From contig JAJFFV010000006.1 of NCBI GenBank assembly GCA_021776475.1, forward strand, positions 124,001-188,000: a stretch of 64,000 bases of DNA, written 5' to 3'. The notes below the pieces were generated by a model. That model saw nothing but the letters and a program-made list of their open reading frames with translations, made no database searches and was not told where the DNA came from. The stretch comes from Parvularculaceae bacterium. GTDB taxonomy: Bacteria > Pseudomonadota > Alphaproteobacteria > Caulobacterales > Parvularculaceae. Numbering within the stretch: the stretch's first letter is position 1; each line of letters starts with the position of its first letter. Both the position numbers and the translations under genes were made by a program. This document shows, piece after piece, positions 41,992 to 50,714 of the stretch.

Positions 41992-42972
41992 GTGACCAAG
42001 CCAAAAAAAATTGCCAAAGTAGCCTTGCTGATCATTATTACTGCGGTTTTTACGGGTTGCACTGTTGGGGCGAGTGACGCGGACCGGTACTACTGGCAAG
42101 CAGAAATTGACCTTCTGCAAACGCGTGCCGTGGATCTGAATGTTGATACCGTAAAAGTCGCGACCGCTAACGCCGCCGGTTATGAGATTGCCGTGCAGAA
42201 AAATGACGGCAAGGGCAACATCAGTGTCATAAGTATTCCCGGTGCACCGAGCGAGCATGTCTACTGGATCGAATTTACGGGCGGGATCGACAAGAATATC
42301 GAGTTCTCGGTCGTGGAGCGGCCCGGTTATGGTGCCTCCGGTCCGGGCAAACCGGTCACAGACCTGAGCGAACAAGCAGATGCTGTCACTCCTCTACTGA
42401 AAGACGAACCGGGTCATTGCAACATCGTTTTGGGCTCTTCCTACGCCGCGGCCATAGCAATTGAGACCGCCTTAAAGGAACCTGAGCTGGTTGATGGCCT
42501 CGTCATCATGTCCGGTCTGATTCAGCGGCCGGCGCGCGGTGCGCGGTTCGCGACCCTCGCCGGTACACTGCTCGGCCCGGTGATTAATATCAGCGACGGG
42601 ATTGAAACCGTGCGGCGCGAACTCGCCAACTCCGCGGGCCAGCGCCGCCGGATTATCGACCAGGCAGGTACTCTCAATATGCCCATCACGGTCATTCACG
42701 GCGAAACTGACAAACTTGTGCCGATCGACAATGCGTACTACCTTTTGAGGAAACTGGCAGCGAACACGGATGTTGAAATGATCGTTGTGCCGGGCGCCGG
42801 TCATGAAATCATGATCAAGTTTCCGGAATATCTCTACGACGCGATCTACCGGACGGTGAAGCGCGTACAGGCGTTCGGAGAATGTGCACCGCAGGCATCA
42901 TTTGACAACCTGATCGGCGCTCTTGCCCCAGATGATAGTGGCAACCCTGATAAACCGGCTCAGTCTTTCTAA
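41992..42972 (+). CDS. alpha/beta hydrolase, lipoprotein
   Basis: Lipobox-like VFTGC; VERPGYGASG, IVLGSSYAAAIA nucleophile elbow, HGETDKLVP, PGAGHEI. Confidence 0.83.
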   Translation: MTKPKKIAKVALLIIITAVFTGCTVGASDADRYYWQAEIDLLQTRAVDLNVDTVKVATANAAGYEIAVQKNDGKGNISVISIPGAPSEHVYWIEFTGGIDKNIEFSVVERPGYGASGPGKPVTDLSEQADAVTPLLKDEPGHCNIVLGSSYAAAIAIETALKEPELVDGLVIMSGLIQRPARGARFATLAGTLLGPVINISDGIETVRRELANSAGQRRRIIDQAGTLNMPITVIHGETDKLVPIDNAYYLLRKLAANTDVEMIVVPGAGHEIMIKFPEYLYDAIYRTVKRVQAFGECAPQASFDNLIGALAPDDSGNPDKPAQSF

Positions 42973-44091
42973 TTCGCCGTCAAGTTTTCGGCGGCGATCC
43001 TTGCCGAATGTAACCCGTGGCTCGAGCCAGAGATTCTCGACCGTCAGGGTGCTCTTCTTGCGGTCACCGCGGACTTCGATCCGGCCAATAAACCTGTCAC
43101 CTTCAAGGATCGGATAAATATAATATCCATACTGACGGTTAGCGGCTGGCACAAAAATCTCGATCCGGTAGTCGAACCCGAACAGGCGTTGCAGGCGTTC
43201 GCGATCACGCACGACCGGGTCAAACGGGTTAACAATCCGAAGGCGGGAGGTCGGCGAGCGCGCGTCCGCCATCATCTCTTCGAAATTCGCCGGTAGGAGT
43301 ACGCTGATGCAGCCACCATCAGCCGTTGTTACCTCTGCTGGTATAAGTTGCTTTGCCGTTGCAGCTGTCCAGTTCTTGACTTCGGCAAGATCCACAGCGT
43401 CCCAGAACCTCTGGATATCCCTCTCATTACCGAAGCCGAGCCGCGAAAGCGCTTCACGACAGAGCCAATCGATCTGCTCAGCATCGTCGCGCCTGTCGTT
43501 GAACAGGTGAGGAGGAATAATCCGCTCGGCGAGATCGTAATATTTGATAAAATTGGTGCGGTGGCAGGTCGTCAGGTCGCCGGCATACCACAGGTAATCG
43601 AGACCGAATTTATGCGGCGGCCGCATCCAAGGGTGTTTCGTCTTATCCGCTTTGCCTGTAAAGTCCCGAGTGCATAGTGCGCCTTCCAACTCGATCCGTT
43701 TACGGATTTTTGCGCGCTCTTTAATTGGCGGTAATGCCTTGCCCCAGTTACCTTTCTTGAGTTTGGCCTCCAACCGGCGAAACTGTCGTCGCCACACAGG
43801 ATAAAACTCCATCGGCAGCACGGACGCATCATGTGTGAAATGCTCGAATACGGCCCGCTTTTGTGTCAGCAATTCGCCCAACATGTGTTCACGATAATTC
43901 TGGTTGCGACTCCACAAGATATGGTGATGTGCCCGCGCAACAATCCGGATCGTATCGAGCTGAACAAAACCGATCTGCCGGATAATATCGAGCAGGGCGT
44001 CGGGCGAGGCGGTGCCCGTGGGCTGGACTGCTAACCCCTGCCGGTTCAGCCATATTGTCCGCGCGTCTTTGTTGGATATTTTCAAGACCAT
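42898..44091 (-). CDS. winged-helix DNA-binding / YcaQ-like DNA glycosylase family protein
   Basis: IGFVQLDTIRIVARAHHHILWSRN, AVFEHFTHDASVLP, NPFDPVVRDRERLQRLFGFDYRIEIFVPAANRQYGYYIYPILEGDRFIGRIE. Confidence 0.92.
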   Translation of the reverse strand: MVLKISNKDARTIWLNRQGLAVQPTGTASPDALLDIIRQIGFVQLDTIRIVARAHHHILWSRNQNYREHMLGELLTQKRAVFEHFTHDASVLPMEFYPVWRRQFRRLEAKLKKGNWGKALPPIKERAKIRKRIELEGALCTRDFTGKADKTKHPWMRPPHKFGLDYLWYAGDLTTCHRTNFIKYYDLAERIIPPHLFNDRRDDAEQIDWLCREALSRLGFGNERDIQRFWDAVDLAEVKNWTAATAKQLIPAEVTTADGGCISVLLPANFEEMMADARSPTSRLRIVNPFDPVVRDRERLQRLFGFDYRIEIFVPAANRQYGYYIYPILEGDRFIGRIEVRGDRKKSTLTVENLWLEPRVTFGKDRRRKLDGELERLSRFIRVATIIWGKSADQVVK

Positions 44092-44674
44092 GGCGCCGGA
44101 TTATTCGGCGCCTTGCCCGAGAAGGCAAACACCAATCACGCATGAAGCGTGTTGTTGTCAGTTAGACCCGGTCGAGAACTGAGACAAATCGCGGACTGCG
44201 AACTGATTCCTTTTTGATGGTCAGGGACGTTGGCGCATAAAAGGGCTCCAAGGTCATGGACGTGGTGACGATTCTTCTGGTGAAATTGTCGGCAGTCTAA
44301 GATTACTGATATCGCCAGCCGTCAGCGCTGATGCGTTACCTTACTACACCTGACAACCAGATCTTCATCGTCCTCTGACACATTCTCGAGCGTCGTGATG
44401 TTGGGATCAATCAAATATGTCGGTGCGGTCATCAGGCTTCCGATGTATCTCAAGGCTGCTGCACTGACTAGTTTCACCCGCGCCGCGGCATACAACAGTT
44501 GCGGTATGCCACCGGCCCCCGTCTTAACCCGGATCATCCACCTTTCACACGGGATTAAGGAACCAACGCGACCAGAACGACGCCGATGGACCGATCTCCC
44601 CAAACATCAACAGCGGATTGTGATGCGTCGATTTATACATATAATGTCGAACCGGCACATCGAAGGAGGCGCCT

Positions 44675-45202
44675 ATGGTACTGCAAATCTTGCTGGGTAT
44701 AATCGTGATGATCGGGTTTCTGGGCTTGGCCGGCGCCGCTTATTTCGGCGCCCTGACGAAGCTCGATATCACTGAAAAAAAGATGGGTTCGTTCCAGATC
44801 GTTTACCGCGAACTGGCCGGTATCAATTCGAAAGACATCAAAGACATGAAAATCAAGCTGCATGGCGAGATGACCGAAGCAGGGGTGACAGCTATTGCTC
44901 CGCTTGATGTTTTTTATCCGCAGGATGCAGGCAAGCCCAACAAGATAGGGTTCCAGGTGGAAGAGGCCGATGTCACAAAAATGACTGAATACAGCGGTAT
45001 CATGGCTGATGTTGTCCCCGAGGGCCAATACATCGTGACGATGTTCCCCTTCAAAAATCCACTTTCCTACCTTGTCGGCTATTTGAAAGTTGATCCGGCG
45101 TTCAAAGTGTACCGTCAGAGAAACGGCTATGCAGAGGCCCCCGGATTGAGCCGCCACGATGGCGATCATATCACCTATATGCAACCGGTCGTGAAGGGGT
45201 AG
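44675..45202 (+). CDS. membrane-anchored GyrI-like domain protein (TEX264-like)
   Basis: N-terminal TM helix; GFQVEEADV...VVPEGQYIVTMFPFKNPLSYLVGYLKVDPAFKVYRQRNGYAEAPGLSRHDGDHITYMQPV; good ribosome-binding site GGAGG. Confidence 0.7.
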   Translation: MVLQILLGIIVMIGFLGLAGAAYFGALTKLDITEKKMGSFQIVYRELAGINSKDIKDMKIKLHGEMTEAGVTAIAPLDVFYPQDAGKPNKIGFQVEEADVTKMTEYSGIMADVVPEGQYIVTMFPFKNPLSYLVGYLKVDPAFKVYRQRNGYAEAPGLSRHDGDHITYMQPVVKG

Positions 45203-45316
45203 GGTGGGTTCATATAGACGCATTGCTTGGACCTTCTCCACAAGGCTTGGCGCGTGATTTAAAGGCGACGCCACAAATTATCCTTGTACGAATAAGTGTA
45301 ACGTACCGAACGCACG

Positions 45317-45340
45317 CTTACTTTGCGACTGCAAAGTAAG
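45317..45340. repeat. perfect 10-bp inverted repeat CTTACTTTGC-gact-GCAAAGTAAG
   Basis: Read directly; no adjacent T tract. Confidence 0.8.
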
Positions 45341-45416
45341 GAGAGCAGTTCCAATCCAGGGCGGGCGAACATCCCTAAGCAAAAAAAATTTGCCAATCCT
45401 TTTAACGCTCAAACAT

Positions 45417-45431
45417 GTTCCCTAAATGTTC
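45417..45431 (+). promoter_or_regulatory. LexA-type operator GTTC-N7-GTTC
   Basis: GTTCCCTAAATGTTC matches the alphaproteobacterial SOS box; 19 bp upstream of a GTG with a GAGGGG ribosome-binding site. Confidence 0.6.
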
Positions 45432-45641
45432 TCGACATAAGAGGGGACAGTGAGCAGCAAAAAAATACAACCGAAATCGCGCAAGCGGCCGAAGACATTG
45501 CGTTGAGACTTGTTTTGCAGGCCGCGCAGGATCCGCAACGCCGCAGACTGGCAACTGGCTCCTTGTGCGGGCTCGTCACACCTTGACCCGGCAGGGCGAA
45601 GGTGGCTGGCATTCTGAAAAACAAGAGACTATATCGCGCAG

Positions 45642-46826
45642 ATGACAACCAACCGTAACATACCGGCAGAGATGCCACTTACCGCGAAAACCGCGGCAGC
45701 GCTTGATCTCGGCGTGCCAAAAGGCGCGCGGGTGATTGTTGCCATGTCCGGCGGTGTGGACTCATCGGTCACCGCTGCGCTGTGCCATTACGCCGGGTAC
45801 GAAGTCGTCGGTATCACCCTGCAGCTTTATGACCACGGCGTCGCGATCCAGAAAAAAGGCGCCTGCTGCGCCGGGCAGGATATTCATGATGCGCGCATGG
45901 TCGCAGAAAAGCTCGGCCTCCCGCACTTTGTCCTCGACTACGAAAACCGCTTTTCTGACGCGGTCATGGAGGATTTTGCTGACACCTATCTCGCGGGTGC
46001 GACGCCGATCCCGTGTGTGCGTTGTAACGAGCGGGTGAAGTTCAAGGATATGCTGGAGACAGCCCGCGACCTTGGCGGCGCCTGTATGGTGACGGGTCAC
46101 TACATCATCCGGGCCGAGGGAGAGGACGGTGCCGAGATGCGCCGCGCAGCAGACCCGGAACGCGATCAAAGCTACTTCCTGTTTACCACCACTCGCGAAC
46201 AACTTGACTATCTGCGTTTCCCGCTCGGGCAGCTGCCGAAAGCTGCCGTGCGCGATATCGCGCATGAACTGGGTCTCGTCGTTGCCGACAAGCCCGACAG
46301 CCAGGACATCTGTTTTGTACCGGAAGGCAAATATACCTCCGTGGTCGAACGGCTGCGCCCCGGTGCGGCAGAGCCCGGCGATATTGTCCATGTGGACGGC
46401 TCGGTTCTTGGCCAGCATCCAGGCATTATTCATTACACCATCGGTCAACGCCGCGGTCTCGGGGTTGCACTAGGAGACCCGATTTACGTTGTAAAGCTTG
46501 ACCCCGCCAACCGCCAGGTCATCGTCGGTCCGCGTGAAGCACTGGTCACCAAACGGATCTATGTGAAGGAGCTGAACTGGCTTGGCGTGGGCAGGATGCC
46601 TGAAGCGGGCATGCCCGTCGCTGTCAAAGTCCGCTCAACGCGCCCGCCGGAACCGGCGCATTTCGGTGAAGATAGTACAGGTGTTTTTGTCGAACTTGAT
46701 GAAGCAGAAGAGGGCGTCTCACCGGGGCAAGCCTGCGTCTTTTACTCGCCGGACAGCGGTCATTCACGTGTCCTCGGCGGCGGCTGGATTGACCGCACCG
46801 CAGCATCGGCGGAGCTTGCCGCGTGA
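45642..46826 (+). CDS. mnmA: tRNA-specific 2-thiouridylase
   Basis: [44 protein letters not shown]. Confidence 0.97.
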   Translation: MTTNRNIPAEMPLTAKTAAALDLGVPKGARVIVAMSGGVDSSVTAALCHYAGYEVVGITLQLYDHGVAIQKKGACCAGQDIHDARMVAEKLGLPHFVLDYENRFSDAVMEDFADTYLAGATPIPCVRCNERVKFKDMLETARDLGGACMVTGHYIIRAEGEDGAEMRRAADPERDQSYFLFTTTREQLDYLRFPLGQLPKAAVRDIAHELGLVVADKPDSQDICFVPEGKYTSVVERLRPGAAEPGDIVHVDGSVLGQHPGIIHYTIGQRRGLGVALGDPIYVVKLDPANRQVIVGPREALVTKRIYVKELNWLGVGRMPEAGMPVAVKVRSTRPPEPAHFGEDSTGVFVELDEAEEGVSPGQACVFYSPDSGHSRVLGGGWIDRTAASAELAA

Positions 46827-47263
46827 TTATCAGGCGGCTTAAAAACAAGGACAAAGAGACCTGGCTACCGCTATGGCAGGGTTATCTTGAATTCTATCAG
46901 GCTGATCTGGACCGAGCCGTGACCGAAAAGGCGTGGACCGAGATCATCAGCGCAGACCGTGCGCGTGGTGGCTTTGCGGCGATAACCGAAGAAGGTGAAA
47001 TGGCTGGCTTCGTCCACTATTTGTTTCACGCCTCGACCTGGTCGCTGAACGACTACTGCTATCTGGAAGACCTGTTTGTCGGACACGAAGGGCGCGGTCT
47101 GGGTACCGGACGGGCCTTGATCGAGGCTGTCTATGAAGAAGCGGACCGCCGCGGCAGTGAAAGGGTTTACTGGATCACGAACGGCGATAACATCACTGCT
47201 CAAAAACTCTACGACAGGATTGCCGAGAAAAGCGATTTCCTCCAATATAGAAGTAACAGGTAA
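46823..47263 (+). CDS. GNAT family N-acetyltransferase
   Basis: [48 protein letters not shown] overlap with mnmA. Confidence 0.9.
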   Translation: MIIRRLKNKDKETWLPLWQGYLEFYQADLDRAVTEKAWTEIISADRARGGFAAITEEGEMAGFVHYLFHASTWSLNDYCYLEDLFVGHEGRGLGTGRALIEAVYEEADRRGSERVYWITNGDNITAQKLYDRIAEKSDFLQYRSNR

Positions 47264-47631
47264 TGAGTAAGCAAAAATATAACTGCCTAAAATGTCCAGC
47301 CTATTGCTGTTCTTATGAACACATTCCGGCCACAGACAAAGACATTAAACGCATGGCCAAATATTTTGGTTTGTCGTTTGAAGAAACCAGAAAGCGCCAT
47401 ACCAAAAAAGGTGACAAGGAAACGCCGCGCGTGCTGCGTCATCAGTCGGACGAGCATTTCGATACGATCTGCAAATTTATTGATATGGACACGCGGAACT
47501 GCACAATCTACGAAGCGCGCCCGGCGATCTGTCGGGATTTCCCCACTCAGAAACGTTGCGGCTATTATGATTTTCTGACCTTCGAGCGTGAAGTCCAGGA
47601 CGATGAAGAGTGGGTTGCAACGACCGACTAA
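47263..47631 (+). CDS. YkgJ family cysteine cluster protein
   Basis: NCLKCPAYCCSYEHIPAT, DTRNCTIYEARPAICRDFPTQKRCGYYDF. Confidence 0.88.
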   Translation: MSKQKYNCLKCPAYCCSYEHIPATDKDIKRMAKYFGLSFEETRKRHTKKGDKETPRVLRHQSDEHFDTICKFIDMDTRNCTIYEARPAICRDFPTQKRCGYYDFLTFEREVQDDEEWVATTD

Positions 47632-47642
47632 AGGCGGGCCTG

Positions 47643-48743
47643 ATGACGGAGAAGGTCGAATGTGTGGTCATCGGGGCGGGCGTTATTGGATTGGCAGTGG
47701 CACGGGCGCTCGCTTTGTCCGGGCGCGAGGTTATTCTCCTTGAGCAGCATGACACTTTCGGCACAGAAACATCGTCGCGCAACAGCGAGGTTATTCATGC
47801 CGGCATCTATTATGAACCGGGTAGCCTGAAAGCCAAGCTCTGTGTACGGGGAAAAGAGATGCTCTATCCCTATCTCGATGAGCGCGGCATTGACTACAAA
47901 CGGTGTGGCAAGCTGATCGTCGCAACATCTGACGATGAAGTGCCGGGGCTTGCGTTCTTCAAGGCGCGGGCTGAAGAAAACGGTGTCGATGATTTGAGCC
48001 TGTTAACCGCACAGGAGGCTACAACACAGGAGCGGTTGTTATCTTGCAAAGAGGCGCTGTTTTCGCCCTCAAGTGGTATTTTCGACAGCCACAATTACAT
48101 GCTGTCATTGCTCGGGGATCTCGAAAACGCGGACGGTGTTGCAGTCTTCAATTCACCGGTCAGCAGCGGCAACGTGACAGCAGTTGGCGTCTTACTGAAT
48201 ATAGGTGGACAAATGCCCACGCGGCTGGTGGCAAAATGGGTGATCAACTGTGCCGGGCTCCACGCAAGCAAGGTCGCAAAATCCATCGAAGGGGTCCCCC
48301 AAACGCATATCCCAGACACTAAATACGCCAAGGGCCGGTATTTCATGATTACCGGCAAGGCGCCGTTCGAGCACCTGATTTACCCAATGCCAACCAATGA
48401 CAGTCAAGGTACGCACTATACCTGTGATTTGGGTGGTCAGGGCCGGTTAGGGCCAGATATCGTCTGGGATGCCGCATTAAATGACTATGACGTTGCGCCA
48501 GCAGCCCGCCCGGAATTCTGGGCGGCCGCACAGCGCTATCTGCCATCGTTGCAAGAGGACCAGCTCTACGCCTCCTACGCAGGTCTGCGCCCAAAAATTG
48601 GCCCGCCTGGTGTTTGGATGGATTTCCAGATTGATAGTCCCGAAGATCACGGGGTGCCGGGGTTGATCAATCTCTTCGGCATTGAATCACCTGGTCTCAC
48701 CGCGTCTCTTGCTTTAGCGGAATACGTTGCCGCTTTGGCCTGA
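47643..48743 (+). CDS. FAD-dependent oxidoreductase, L-2-hydroxyglutarate oxidase/dehydrogenase-like
   Basis: VIGAGVIGLAVARALALSGREVILLEQHDTFGTETSSRNSEVIHAGIYYEPGSLKAKLCVRG. Confidence 0.92.
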   Translation: MTEKVECVVIGAGVIGLAVARALALSGREVILLEQHDTFGTETSSRNSEVIHAGIYYEPGSLKAKLCVRGKEMLYPYLDERGIDYKRCGKLIVATSDDEVPGLAFFKARAEENGVDDLSLLTAQEATTQERLLSCKEALFSPSSGIFDSHNYMLSLLGDLENADGVAVFNSPVSSGNVTAVGVLLNIGGQMPTRLVAKWVINCAGLHASKVAKSIEGVPQTHIPDTKYAKGRYFMITGKAPFEHLIYPMPTNDSQGTHYTCDLGGQGRLGPDIVWDAALNDYDVAPAARPEFWAAAQRYLPSLQEDQLYASYAGLRPKIGPPGVWMDFQIDSPEDHGVPGLINLFGIESPGLTASLALAEYVAALA

Positions 48744-50576
48744 CTACTCAGCTGCTTCAAGATCACTTTCCTGCTGTTGGTGCCACAGTGCCGCATACTC
48801 ACCGTCGAGTGCCAGAAGGTCCGTATGGGATCCTTTTTCAGCAATTTCGCCGTCGCGAAGAACGATAATCTGGTCCGCATCAATGATAGTGGAGAGGCGA
48901 TGGGCAATCACAAGCGTCGTCCGGTTTGCGGAAACCTTGCGCAGCGCTTCTTGAATTTCGTACTCGGTCACGCTGTCGAGTGCTGAAGTTGCTTCATCGA
49001 GGATTAGGATTGGCGGATTTTTGAGGATCGTGCGGGCGATCGCTACTCGCTGTTTCTCGCCGCCGGAAAGCTTCAGGCCACGCTCCCCAACCAGCGCATC
49101 GTATCCTTGCGGCAGACCTGCGATAAAGCCATGAATTTGCGCAAGCTGGGCAGCTTGTTCTATTTCATCTCGCGACGCCCCCGGTTTGGCGTAGCCGATA
49201 TTGTAGGCAATCGTATCATTGAATAACACTGTATCCTGGGGCACGATTCCGATGGACCGGCGTAAGCTGTCCTGCGTAACATCACGGATATCCTGCCCGT
49301 CGATGAGCACGCTGCCCTGTTCGATATCATAAAACCGGTAGAGTATGCGGCTGATCGTCGACTTACCGGCGCCGGAATGCCCGACTAGGGCGGTCCGTTC
49401 ACCCGGCGGCACGGTGAAGCTGATCCCCTTGAGGATCGGTCGGTCCGCATCATAACGAAAACGAACATCTTCAAATGTGATAGCGCCAGCGTCGATCTCG
49501 AGCGCTTTGGCACCTGGCCGGTCCTCGACTTCTGTGTCAACGTCCAGAAGGTTGAACATCTTCTCCATATCAACGAGTGCCTGTTTGATTTCACGATAGG
49601 CAAAGCCGAGGAAGTTGAGCGGTTGATACAGCGTCATCATAATCAGGCTAATCGAAGTGATCGCACCGATCCCCATTTCACCGGCCATAATCCCGCGTGC
49701 TGTGAGGATCAAGATGGTGATGAGGCCGACGTTGAATATTATCGCCTGGCCTCCATTTACCAGAGCAAGGGAGTTGTTCGAGCGGATTGCGGCTTCCTGA
49801 TATGCGCTCATCGCAACGTTATATCGGTCAGCCTCATAAGTCTCATTATTAAAATATTTGACAGTCTCGTAATTCAGCAGGCTGTCAATGGCTCTGGTAT
49901 TGGCTTCGGTATCCTGCTGGTTCATCTCGCGGCGGAATTTTAACCGCCACTCGGTAGACCATGCGGTGAACCAGAAATAGACAATGACGGTCACGCCGGC
50001 AATTAGGGCAAACACGGGTTCATAGCGCAGAGCAAAAAGAACACTGACAATAAGCAACTGCAGGAGGGTCGGGCCGATACTGAACAGTAAAAAACGGAAC
50101 AAAAAATCAATCGATTTTATACCCCGCTCAATGATCCGGGACAAACCACCAGTGCGCCGTTCCAAATGAAATCGCAAAGAAAGCGCGTGAATGTGCCGAA
50201 ACACGTCAATGGCCACTTCTCTCTGGGCGTTCTGTCCCACCCTGGCAAAGAGAAGCTCCCGGATCTGCGGCACCGCAACACTGGCAATGCGCAAAAGGCC
50301 ATAGCCAACGATAAAACCGATAACCGCGCCGAGGGCGCCCATGCGTTCATCCTCAGCAGCCAACGCATTCACGGCCTCTTCCAAAAGCAATGGCGCGCCA
50401 ATCGCAATGAACTGGCCAATCAAAATCACCGCAAAAGAGCCAATGACGCGCAGTTTGAAATCAGGTCGATCGTGCGGCCAGAGATGCGGCAACAACAGCT
50501 TCAGCGAACCAAGCTGTTGCATTAGCGTGCTTGCCTGTCCGTCATCGCCGTCAGGGTTTTCGTCTCGATTGACCAT
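48744..50576 (-). CDS. ABC transporter permease/ATP-binding protein, Atm1/HMT1-like
   Basis: VGHSGAGKSTISRILYRFYD, KLSGGEKQRVAIART, ILDEATSALDS; TM domain with TGGLSRIIERGIKSIDFLFRFLLFSIGPT. Confidence 0.94.
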   Translation of the reverse strand: MVNRDENPDGDDGQASTLMQQLGSLKLLLPHLWPHDRPDFKLRVIGSFAVILIGQFIAIGAPLLLEEAVNALAAEDERMGALGAVIGFIVGYGLLRIASVAVPQIRELLFARVGQNAQREVAIDVFRHIHALSLRFHLERRTGGLSRIIERGIKSIDFLFRFLLFSIGPTLLQLLIVSVLFALRYEPVFALIAGVTVIVYFWFTAWSTEWRLKFRREMNQQDTEANTRAIDSLLNYETVKYFNNETYEADRYNVAMSAYQEAAIRSNNSLALVNGGQAIIFNVGLITILILTARGIMAGEMGIGAITSISLIMMTLYQPLNFLGFAYREIKQALVDMEKMFNLLDVDTEVEDRPGAKALEIDAGAITFEDVRFRYDADRPILKGISFTVPPGERTALVGHSGAGKSTISRILYRFYDIEQGSVLIDGQDIRDVTQDSLRRSIGIVPQDTVLFNDTIAYNIGYAKPGASRDEIEQAAQLAQIHGFIAGLPQGYDALVGERGLKLSGGEKQRVAIARTILKNPPILILDEATSALDSVTEYEIQEALRKVSANRTTLVIAHRLSTIIDADQIIVLRDGEIAEKGSHTDLLALDGEYAALWHQQQESDLEAAE

Positions 50577-50714
50577 ATCTGTGACCTAGGCTGCAAAACC
50601 GCGAATGGAAAGCTGCTTTTCGAGCGAATGACAGTTGGATTCGCTGACCTTTAACTTTCACCAGATCTTAAAATTCCGCCTAGTATACAGATGGTAAACC
50701 ATTAGTTAGCGTCG

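Noticed and set aside
44322-44603. 93-aa - strand ORF between the YcaQ-like and GyrI-like genes
   Set aside because: No recognisable domain, no clear ribosome-binding site; kept as unannotated.
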